Shown here one piece after another: positions 1 to 5,093 of a stretch of 5,093 nt of DNA (its first letter is position 1; the number at the start of each line of letters is the position of its first letter). Both the position numbers and the translations under genes were made by a program. The DNA is taken from the NCBI GenBank assembly GCA_947625075.1, contig CANQMY010000092.1, positions 1-5,093 of the forward strand, in the 5' to 3' direction. The notes under the pieces are model-generated. The model saw only the letters and a program-made list of their open reading frames with translations. It had not been told where the DNA came from and searched no databases. This stretch comes from an uncultured Clostridia bacterium. GTDB lineage: Bacteria; Bacillota; Clostridia; TANB77; CAG-508.

Positions 1-733
1 GACCATAAAGAATGGTTTTGAAGATGTGATTTTGGCAGGTGGTACTGAAGCACCAATTTGTAAAGTAGGAATTGCTGGATTTGAAAATATGAAAGCACTT
101 TCATCATCAGAAGACAAAACAAGAGCATCAATTCCATTTGACAAGGAAAGATCAGGATTTGTAATGGGTGAAGGTGCAGGAGTAATTGTTTTAGAAGATT
201 TAGAACATGCACTAAAAAGAAATGCAAAAATATATGCAGAAATAGTAGGATATGGTGCAACATCAGATGCATATCATATAACATCTCCAGATCCTACAGG
301 TGATGGTGCTACAAGAGCTATGGAAAGAGCATTGCAAGATGCAAAAATTACAATCAAAGATATTGACTATATTAATGCACATGGAACATCAACATGTTTA
401 AACGATTCTACTGAAAGTAAAGCAATAAAACAAGTTATAGAAGATGAAGGAAATGCTGAATCATTAAAAAATAGTCTTTTAGTAAGTTCTACTAAGGGAA
501 ATACTGGACATCTTTTAGGTGCAGCAGGTGCAGTAGAGGCAATAGTATGTATAAAAGCAATAGAAAATTCATTGGTACCAGCAACAATTAATTATAAAGT
601 AAAAGATGAAGAATGTGATTTGAATGTTGTACCAAATAAAAATATGAATAAAGACTTAACATATGTAATGTCTAATTCATTAGGATTTGGTGGTCATAAT
701 GCAAGTATAATAATAAAAAAATATAAAAAATAA
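1..733 (+). CDS. fabF: Beta-ketoacyl-ACP synthase II, C-terminal part (5' truncated by window edge)
   Basis: FabF elongates fatty acids in the cytoplasm by decarboxylating condensation of malonyl-ACP with acyl-ACP. The frame is open from base 2, so 243 residues are visible. Family members are about 410 residues, so roughly 170 N-terminal residues, including the catalytic cysteine, lie left of the window. Seen here: the AGGTEA segment just inside the edge, the FVMGEGAG segment, the first active-site histidine in NAHGTST (codon 380-382), the lysine and second histidine in STKGNTGHLLGAAGA (His codon 509-511), and the C-terminal GFGGHNAS loop. Both histidines of the Cys-His-His triad are therefore intact. 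One oddity is cysteine after HGTST, where proline is usual. An internal GTG at 26 is not the start, because the homologous frame continues upstream to the edge. The stop is TAA, 17 bases before accB, consistent with one transcript. FabF fits better than FabB because of the overall motif pattern and the clostridial gene order, but this was not tested by alignment. Confidence 0.96.
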   Translation, partial: TIKNGFEDVILAGGTEAPICKVGIAGFENMKALSSSEDKTRASIPFDKERSGFVMGEGAGVIVLEDLEHALKRNAKIYAEIVGYGATSDAYHITSPDPTGDGATRAMERALQDAKITIKDIDYINAHGTSTCLNDSTESKAIKQVIEDEGNAESLKNSLLVSSTKGNTGHLLGAAGAVEAIVCIKAIENSLVPATINYKVKDEECDLNVVPNKNMNKDLTYVMSNSLGFGGHNASIIIKKYKK

Positions 734-750
734 TATAGGAGGTAAATAAA

Positions 751-1197
751 ATGGAATATGAAAAAATAAAACAACTAATGGACGATATGGGAAATTCAAA
801 ATTGAGTTCAATAGACATAGAATTTCCAGATGGTGTAAAAATTAAAATGGAGAAAAAAGAAAACACTATAGTAAAAGAAGTTGTTACAAGTAAAGTATTA
901 GAAGAAAATGAAAAAATTGAGAAAGATGAAAAAAAGGATAGTCCAAAGAAAGAAACTATAGAGGGAAATATAGTAAAAGCTCCAATGGTTGGAACATTTT
1001 ATCTTAAACCATCTCCAACAAGTCATCCTTATGTTGAAGTTGGAAGTGAGGTAAAACAGGGAAGTATATTATGCATTATTGAAGCTATGAAATTAATGAA
1101 TGAAATTGAATCAGAATATAGTGGTAAAATAGCAGAAATTTATGTAAAAGATGGAGATCCTGTAGAATATGGAAAACCACTTTTTAGGATTATTTAA
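751..1197 (+). CDS. accB: Biotin carboxyl carrier protein of acetyl-CoA carboxylase
   Basis: AccB (BCCP) carries carboxybiotin from biotin carboxylase (AccC) to the carboxyltransferase (AccA-AccD). The 148 residues fit the usual length of about 150-160. Three parts are visible: a short N-terminal region (about 1-35), a charged Lys/Glu-rich flexible linker (about 36-72), and a C-terminal biotinyl domain (about 73-148). The biotinylation motif EAMKLMNE places the biotin lysine at residue 114 (codon 1090-1092). The segment with PSP and YVEVG at about 87-98 resembles the 'thumb' region of acetyl-CoA carboxylase BCCPs, which favours AccB over a decarboxylase biotin subunit. The ATG is preceded by a perfect AGGAGG (737-742) with 8 bases of spacing, the strongest ribosome binding site in the window. 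That fits the general need for more BCCP than other ACC subunits, but this is inference. It is followed by fabZ after 21 bases. Confidence 0.97.
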   Translation: MEYEKIKQLMDDMGNSKLSSIDIEFPDGVKIKMEKKENTIVKEVVTSKVLEENEKIEKDEKKDSPKKETIEGNIVKAPMVGTFYLKPSPTSHPYVEVGSEVKQGSILCIIEAMKLMNEIESEYSGKIAEIYVKDGDPVEYGKPLFRII

Positions 1198-1218
1198 TTA
1201 AAAAGAAAGGACTAATAA

Positions 1219-1641
1219 ATGCTTAATAAAGAAGAAATAAAAAAAATAATTCCTCAAAGAGAACCATTTTTAATGATAGATGAGGTTGAAAGCTTTGTAC
1301 CAGGTGAAAGCACTATTGCATATAAAAATGTAAGTGAAGATGAATGGTATTTTAAAGGTCATTTTCCAGGTAATCCAATAATGCCAGGAGTACTAATTAC
1401 TGAAAGCTTAGCTCAGGCAGGAGCTGTAGCTATTTTATCTATGGAAGAAAATAAGGGAAAAAATGCTTTATTTGGTGGAATAGATAAAATGAAATTTAAG
1501 AAAATGGTTGTTCCAGGAGATAGACTAAAATTAGAAGTAAAAATAATAAAAAGGAAAGGTCCAATTGGTATAGGAGAAGCAATAGCAACTGTAGATGGAG
1601 TGTTAGCTGCAAAAGGAGAGCTAACATTTGCGGTTGTATAG
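1219..1641 (+). CDS. fabZ: 3-hydroxyacyl-ACP dehydratase
   Basis: FabZ removes water from (3R)-hydroxyacyl-ACP to give trans-2-enoyl-ACP, the third step of each elongation cycle. The 140-residue hot-dog-fold protein has the usual FabZ length. The catalytic signature is intact: GHFPGNPIMPG with His48, followed by ESLAQAG with Glu62. The N-terminal IPQREPFLMID stretch is also typical of FabZ. FabZ rather than FabA is supported by glutamate, not aspartate, as the acidic catalytic residue. Some Firmicute relatives (FabN of enterococci) also isomerise the double bond, and sequence motifs alone cannot exclude that here. The start ATG has AAAGGA at 1206-1211, 7 bases upstream. The gene ends with TAG, the only non-TAA stop among the intact genes, 19 bases before the accC start. 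Confidence 0.97.
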   Translation: MLNKEEIKKIIPQREPFLMIDEVESFVPGESTIAYKNVSEDEWYFKGHFPGNPIMPGVLITESLAQAGAVAILSMEENKGKNALFGGIDKMKFKKMVVPGDRLKLEVKIIKRKGPIGIGEAIATVDGVLAAKGELTFAVV

Positions 1642-1645
1642 AAAT

Positions 1646-1653
1646 AGAAAGGA
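1646..1653 (+). promoter_or_regulatory. Ribosome binding site that fixes the accC start
   Basis: AGAAAGGA lies 7 bases before the ATG at 1661. The open frame extends upstream to a TTG at 1628 inside the end of fabZ, which would add 11 residues. That start has no comparable Shine-Dalgarno site, and the extra residues are not part of the biotin carboxylase N-terminus, which begins MNKILIANRGE. The ATG at 1661 is therefore preferred. Confidence 0.8.
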
Positions 1654-1660
1654 AAAAAAG

Positions 1661-3001
1661 ATGAACAAGATATTAATAGCTAACAGAGGAGAAATAGCTG
1701 TTAGAATAATTAGAGCTTGTAAAGAAATGAATATAAAAACAGTAGCTGTATATTCAGAAGTAGATAAAGATTCTATGCATACTCGTTTAGCTGATGAAGC
1801 AATTTGTATAGGACCTGCTAAATCTACAAAAAGCTATTTAAATATAAAAAGTATATTAGAAGCAGCAAATATAACAGGTGCAGATAGCATACATCCTGGT
1901 TTTGGATTTTTAGCTGAAAATAGCAGTTTTGCAAAAATGTGTGAAGAATCAAATATAAAATTTATAGGCCCATCATATAAAGTTATAGATTTGATGGGAA
2001 ATAAAGCAAATAGTAAAGAAATGATGAGAAAAGCAGGAATTCCAGTAATACCGGGATCAGATGGAAGTGTAAAAAGTTATGATGATTGTTTAAAAATATC
2101 AGAAAAAATAGGATTTCCTGTAATGCTTAAAGCTTCGAGTGGTGGCGGAGGAAAAGGAATAAGAATAGTAGAAACAAAAGAAGAATTAGAAGATAATTAT
2201 AATTTAGTAAAACAAGAAGCAAAAGAATCCTTTTCAGATGATGAAATATATATAGAAAAATATATAAAAAATCCAAGACATATTGAAGTTCAAATTTTAG
2301 CGGATGAATATGGAAATGTTGTATATTTAGGAGAAAGAGATTGTACAATACAAAGAAGACACCAAAAAGTATTAGAAGAAGCACCATCTAATATAATTGA
2401 TGTAAAATTAAGAACAAAACTTGGAGAAACAGCAGTTAAAGCTGTAAAAGTTTCTGGATATACAAATGCAGGAACAATAGAATTTTTAGTTGATGAAAAT
2501 AAAAACTTTTATTTTATGGAAATGAATACTAGAATACAAGTAGAACATCCTGTAACGGAAGAAAATACAGGAATAGATTTAATAAAAGAACAAATAAGAA
2601 TTGCTGCTGGAGAAAAATTAAGATATAAACAAAATAAAATAGAAATAACAGGTCATTCAATAGAATGCAGAATAAATGCAGAAAATCCATCAAAAAATTT
2701 TAGACCAAGTCCTGGAAAAATAACAGGTCTTAATCTTCCAGGAGGAAACGGTATTAGAGTAGATACAGCAATTTATGATGGATATGTAATTCCTCCAGAT
2801 TATGATTCAATGATAGCAAAAATAATTGCACATGGAGCAAATAGAAATGAAGCAATAGCAAAAATGAAAAGAGCATTAGAAGAATTAGTAATAGAAGGTG
2901 TAGATACAAATGTAGATTTTTTACTTAGTATATTAAAAAACTTATCATTTATTAGAGGAAATTACGATACATCATTTATTGAAAAAGAAATATTAAAGTA
3001 A
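1661..3001 (+). CDS. accC: Biotin carboxylase subunit of acetyl-CoA carboxylase
   Basis: AccC uses ATP and bicarbonate to carboxylate the biotin on AccB, the first half-reaction of malonyl-CoA synthesis. From the ATG at 1661 it has 446 residues, close to the 449 of the E. coli enzyme. The order is an N-terminal biotin-carboxylase domain (starts KILIANRGEIAVRI), a central ATP-grasp domain, and a C-terminal domain. Visible functional residues include Lys157 and the glycine-rich loop SSGGGGKGI (159-167), Lys236 in RRHQKVLEEAP, metal-binding Glu274 and Glu287, and MNTRIQVEHPVTE with Arg291, Gln293 and Glu295 for bicarbonate and biotin chemistry, plus Arg337. All match the positions known from the E. 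coli structure within one or two residues. There is no carboxyltransferase or biotinyl extension, so it is the stand-alone AccC type rather than pyruvate carboxylase. It sits between fabZ (19-base gap) and accD (59-base gap) in the same operon. Confidence 0.97.
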   Translation: MNKILIANRGEIAVRIIRACKEMNIKTVAVYSEVDKDSMHTRLADEAICIGPAKSTKSYLNIKSILEAANITGADSIHPGFGFLAENSSFAKMCEESNIKFIGPSYKVIDLMGNKANSKEMMRKAGIPVIPGSDGSVKSYDDCLKISEKIGFPVMLKASSGGGGKGIRIVETKEELEDNYNLVKQEAKESFSDDEIYIEKYIKNPRHIEVQILADEYGNVVYLGERDCTIQRRHQKVLEEAPSNIIDVKLRTKLGETAVKAVKVSGYTNAGTIEFLVDENKNFYFMEMNTRIQVEHPVTEENTGIDLIKEQIRIAAGEKLRYKQNKIEITGHSIECRINAENPSKNFRPSPGKITGLNLPGGNGIRVDTAIYDGYVIPPDYDSMIAKIIAHGANRNEAIAKMKRALEELVIEGVDTNVDFLLSILKNLSFIRGNYDTSFIEKEILK

Positions 3002-3060
3002 AAATAATTAATTGAAAATAAAAAGTTAAAAGTGTTAATCTATAGAAAGGGATTAATATA
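3002..3060 (+). promoter_or_regulatory. accC-accD gap with accD ribosome binding site in a weak hairpin
   Basis: This 59-base AT-rich spacer is the longest gap in the window. AAAGGG (3046-3051) is the accD Shine-Dalgarno site, 9 bases before the ATG. TTAATC (3035-3040) and GATTAA (3051-3056) are inverted repeats. With flanking bases, 3032-3040 could pair with 3051-3059 (nine pairs, two of them G-U) around a 10-base loop that holds most of the Shine-Dalgarno site. The stem is AT-rich and weak, so a role in tuning accD translation is only inference. No convincing -35/-10 pair and no terminator (GC-rich stem plus T run) are visible. Confidence 0.35.
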
Positions 3061-3915
3061 ATGATTGTTGACAAAATAAAAAAAAGAGAAGATAATTCGT
3101 TAATAAAAAGAGAAAACAAAGTTGATATACCTGCAGACAAATGGGTTAAATGCGATAAATGCAAAGAAATAATTTATAAAGATGTTTTGAAAGACAATTA
3201 TGGTATTTGTCCATATTGTAAGCATTATTTTAGAATTTCATGTATAGAGAGAATTGAACAAATTGCAGATAAAGATTCCTTTAAAGAATTTGATTTAAAA
3301 ATAGATACAGTGAACCCACTTAAGTTAAAGGAATATGATGAAAAATTAAAAAATGTAAGAGAAAAAACTAAAATTGATGAAGCGGTAAAATGTGGAATTT
3401 GTACTATTAATAATATAAAAGCTATTTTATGTGTAATGGATAGTAACTTCTTTATGGCAAGTATGGGAAGTGTAGTTGGAGAAAAACTAACATATTCAAT
3501 CGAAAAAGCTATAAAATTAAATCTTCCAATAATTATATTTTCATGTTCTGGTGGAGCAAGAATGCAAGAAGGTATAATATCTCTTATGCAGATGGCAAAA
3601 GTAACAGAAGCATTAGCTAAATTAGATAAGTCAGGTAAATTATATATATCAGTACTTACAGACCCTACTTATGGAGGAGTTACAGCTTCATTTGCATCAC
3701 TTGGAGATATTATCTTAGCAGAGCCTGGAGCAATGATTGGATTTGCTGGTCAAAGAGTAATAGAGCAAACTATAGGAGAAAAATTACCAGAAGGATTCCA
3801 AACAGCTGAATTTATGTTAGAAAATGGTTTTGTAGATAGAATTGTTGAAAGAACTGAAATGAAAGAAATTATATCAAGACTTCTTATACTTAATGGTTAT
3901 GGAGGTAAGGAATAA
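3061..3915 (+). CDS. accD: Acetyl-CoA carboxylase carboxyltransferase subunit beta
   Basis: AccD pairs with AccA in an alpha2-beta2 carboxyltransferase that moves the carboxyl group from carboxybiotin-AccB to acetyl-CoA, giving malonyl-CoA. The 284 residues match the usual 280-305. The N-terminal four-cysteine zinc finger is complete: Cys31, Cys34, Cys50 and Cys53 (CX2C-X15-CX2C). The crotonase-like carboxyltransferase domain follows, with SCSGGARMQEG (161-171), DPTYGGVTASFA (201-212), EPGAMIGFAG (221-230) and the C-terminal EGFQTAEF and GFVDRIV segments, all typical of AccD. The zinc finger separates it from propionyl-CoA carboxylase-type subunits. The ATG follows AAAGGG at 3046-3051. The stop TAA overlaps the accA start by one base (TAATG), and the accA ribosome binding site lies in the last accD codons, so the two partner subunits are probably translationally coupled. 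Confidence 0.97.
   Translation: MIVDKIKKREDNSLIKRENKVDIPADKWVKCDKCKEIIYKDVLKDNYGICPYCKHYFRISCIERIEQIADKDSFKEFDLKIDTVNPLKLKEYDEKLKNVREKTKIDEAVKCGICTINNIKAILCVMDSNFFMASMGSVVGEKLTYSIEKAIKLNLPIIIFSCSGGARMQEGIISLMQMAKVTEALAKLDKSGKLYISVLTDPTYGGVTASFASLGDIILAEPGAMIGFAGQRVIEQTIGEKLPEGFQTAEFMLENGFVDRIVERTEMKEIISRLLILNGYGGKE
3901..3906 (+). promoter_or_regulatory. accA ribosome binding site inside the accD 3' end
   Basis: GGAGGT lies 8 bases before the accA ATG and is itself the Gly-Gly codon pair near the accD C-terminus. With the TAATG stop-start overlap this is the classic arrangement for translational coupling, which would help give equal amounts of the two carboxyltransferase subunits. Confidence 0.8.
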
Positions 3916-4734
3916 TGCAAGAGATTAAATCATCTAATAAAGAAATCATTACAGCTTGGGATAGAGTTGAAATTGCAAGAAATCCAAATAGGAAAACATC
4001 ATTAGATTATATTGAAAAAATATTTGATGAATTTATAGAATTACATGGAGATAGATTATTTAGAGATGATCCTGCTACTATATGCGGATTAGCAAGAATA
4101 GGCAATCAAAATTTTACTATAATTGCAGAACAGAAAGGAAGAAATACTAAAGAAAATATAAAAAGAAATTTTGGAATGCCTAATCCTGAAAGTTATAGAA
4201 AAGCAATAAGGTTAATGAAACAAGCTGATAAATTTAATAGACCAATAATTACATTTGTAGATACTAAAGGAGCATATCCAGGAATAGGAGCAGAGCAGAG
4301 AGGACAACGGTGAAGCTATAGCTAAATCAATGTTTGAAATGTCAAAAATTAAAGTACCAATTATAACTATAGTAATAGGAGAAGGTTCAAGTGGAGGAGC
4401 ATTAGCAATAAGCATAGGAAATAAAATTTTTATGCTTGAAAACGCAATATATTCAATACTTTCACCAGAAGGATATGCAAGTATTTTATGGAAAGATAGT
4501 ACTAAAGTAAAAGAAGCAGCAGAAAAAATGAAATTAACAGCAAAAGACTTGTATGATTTTAAGATAGTTGATAAAATTATTAAAGAAGATGAAGATTTTG
4601 AAAAAATAGCTTCTAATCTAAAAAATGAAATTTTAAAAGAAATAAAAAATCTTTTGTCTCTTAGCAAAAATGAAATAGTAGAACAAAGATATCAAAAATT
4701 TAGACAAATTGGTGAATTTAAAGAATACAAATAA
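3915..4734 (+). pseudogene. accA: Acetyl-CoA carboxylase carboxyltransferase subunit alpha, interrupted by a frameshift
   Basis: AccA is the partner of AccD in the carboxyltransferase. The reading frame is split. 3915-4313 encodes 131 AccA-like residues plus one Arg and then hits TGA. The rest of the protein continues in the next frame from about 4309 to the TAA at 4734. Dropping one base (C4308) restores a single 272-residue protein, similar to the short clostridial AccA type and shorter than the roughly 320-residue E. coli protein at the N-terminus. Motifs on both sides are intact: WDRVEIARNPNRKTSLDYI (15-33), VDTKGAYPGIGAE (115-127) before the break, and GEGSSGGALAI (155-165) and LSPEGYASILWKD (182-194) after it. 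The break falls within the conserved GAEERGQ-xEAIA region. The second half has an ATG at 4330 but no nearby ribosome binding site, so independent translation is unlikely. Identity as accA is very sure. Whether it is truly broken, mis-sequenced or recoded is open; an intact accA is normally essential for this pathway. Confidence 0.9.
4288..4313 (+). other. Frameshift site in accA (probable one-base insertion at C4308)
   Basis: The upstream frame reads GAEQRGQ up to 4307, then CGG TGA. The downstream frame, open only from 4288 because of a TAG at 4285-4287, reads G-E-A-I-A-K from 4309. The best join is CAA (4305-4307) then GGT (4309-4311), which makes C4308 the surplus base. The original frame meets another stop (TAA at 4323-4325), so simple read-through of the TGA could not rescue the protein. 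Confidence 0.85.
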
Positions 4735-4756
4735 ATTATAGTATTTGGAGGAAAAA

Positions 4757-5093
4757 ATGATTTTAAAAGATAAGAAAATATTGATAATGGGATTAAGAAA
4801 TAAATGGTCAATAGCTTATGGGATAGCAAAATCAGCATATGAAAACGGAGCAAAAATCATAGTTACATTTATGGGCGAGGATAACAGACCTAAGATAGAA
4901 GAATTGATAAAAGACTTTAAAGGTGCAAAAGCTTATGTATGTGATGAAGCATCTGAAGATGAAGTTGTAAAAGAATTATTTGAAAAAATAAAAAAAGAAA
5001 ACGGAAAATTAGATGGTATAGTTCATGCAATAGCACATGCTAATACAGATGATTTGCATAATGATTTTATACAAACATCTAAGGAAGGATATT
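4757..5093 (+). CDS. fabI: Enoyl-ACP reductase, N-terminal part (3' truncated by window edge)
   Basis: FabI reduces trans-2-enoyl-ACP with NAD(P)H, the last step of each elongation cycle, and is the family targeted by triclosan. 112 residues are visible of an expected 250-260. The N-terminus matches the FabI branch of the short-chain dehydrogenase superfamily: a beta strand (KKILIMG), then the nucleotide-binding GLRNKWSIAYGIAKS (12-26), the VCDEASED segment (61-68) that normally contacts the adenine, then KLDGIVHAIAHA (84-95) and the conserved TSKEGY at the edge. The glycine spacing and the S-I-A-x-G-I-A pattern separate it from ordinary ketoreductases (FabG). The catalytic tyrosine and lysine lie beyond the right edge. 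The ATG follows GGAGGA (4747-4752) with a short 4-base spacing. It begins 22 bases after accA, so it is probably the next gene of the same operon. Confidence 0.92.
   Translation, partial: MILKDKKILIMGLRNKWSIAYGIAKSAYENGAKIIVTFMGEDNRPKIEELIKDFKGAKAYVCDEASEDEVVKELFEKIKKENGKLDGIVHAIAHANTDDLHNDFIQTSKEGY

Noticed and set aside
672..866. Minus-strand open frame of 64 codons over the fabF-accB junction
   Set aside because: It is a low-complexity Phe/Ile/Ser-rich antisense shadow of AT-rich coding DNA, overlapping two well-supported genes, with no recognisable motif.
1628..1660. Upstream TTG start giving an 11-residue longer AccC that overlaps fabZ
   Set aside because: The ATG at 1661 has a well-placed AGAAAGGA site and matches the family N-terminus.
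2127..2387. Minus-strand open frame of 86 codons within accC, rich in Leu and Phe like a membrane protein
   Set aside because: The hydrophobic character comes from antisense reading of Lys/Glu-rich codons in the ATP-grasp domain, and the frame lies wholly inside accC.
3012..3046. Possible internal promoter before accD (TTGAAA at 3012 with TTAATC or TATAGA downstream)
   Set aside because: TTAATC at 17-base spacing matches the -10 consensus poorly, and TATAGA is too far away (23 bases). Such matches are expected by chance in AT-rich spacers.
2976..3164. Minus-strand open frame of 62 codons across the accC-accD gap
   Set aside because: It overlaps the accD zinc-finger coding region and looks like composition-driven shadow sequence without motif support.
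4311..4313. TGA in accA read as an amino acid (alternative code or selenocysteine)
   Set aside because: The frame after the TGA does not match AccA and meets TAA at 4323-4325, whereas the homologous sequence continues in a different frame. This is a frameshift, not stop-codon reassignment.
4212..4667. Minus-strand open frame of 151 codons opposite accA
   Set aside because: Despite its length it is antisense to strongly conserved accA motifs on both sides of the frameshift and has the same Ser/Ile/Phe-rich shadow composition.
4330..4734. C-terminal half of AccA as an independent gene starting at ATG 4330
   Set aside because: AccA homology continues upstream of this ATG to 4309, and there is no ribosome binding site at a usable distance.

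Overview
This window is a stretch of a type II (dissociated) fatty-acid-synthesis operon. All genes lie on the + strand, in the order fabF (3' part) - accB - fabZ - accC - accD - accA - fabI (5' part). The DNA is strongly AT-rich. Most genes have purine-rich Shine-Dalgarno sites a few bases before ATG, stops are almost all TAA, and lysine, isoleucine and glutamate codons dominate. Together with this gene order, that points to a low-GC Firmicute of the Clostridia type; the species cannot be named from the sequence alone. The genetic code looks standard: no real gene is read through an in-frame TGA, and tryptophan is encoded by TGG.

Layout: 1-733 is the C-terminal part of the condensing enzyme FabF, entering from the left edge without its catalytic cysteine. 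751-1197 encodes the biotin carrier protein AccB. 1219-1641 encodes the dehydratase FabZ. 1661-3001 encodes biotin carboxylase AccC. A 59-base gap follows, the longest non-coding stretch here, holding the accD ribosome binding site inside a weak inverted repeat. 3061-3915 encodes the zinc-finger carboxyltransferase beta subunit AccD. 3915-4734 is the carboxyltransferase alpha gene accA, which overlaps accD by one base and is broken by a +1 frameshift near 4308. 4757 to the right edge is the N-terminal part of the enoyl-ACP reductase FabI.

The genes work as one pathway. AccB, AccC, AccD and AccA form the four-part acetyl-CoA carboxylase that makes malonyl-CoA. FabF condenses malonyl-ACP with the growing acyl-ACP, FabZ dehydrates the 3-hydroxyacyl-ACP, and FabI reduces the enoyl-ACP. 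The ketoreductase, ACP, malonyl transferase and initiating synthase are not in the window. No promoter, terminator, RNA gene, mobile element or CRISPR array is visible.

The window is ordinary core metabolism and I see no undescribed system. The one point that needs resolving is the accA frameshift. It is most simply a one-base insertion or sequencing error, less likely a real mutation, and only speculatively a programmed frameshift.
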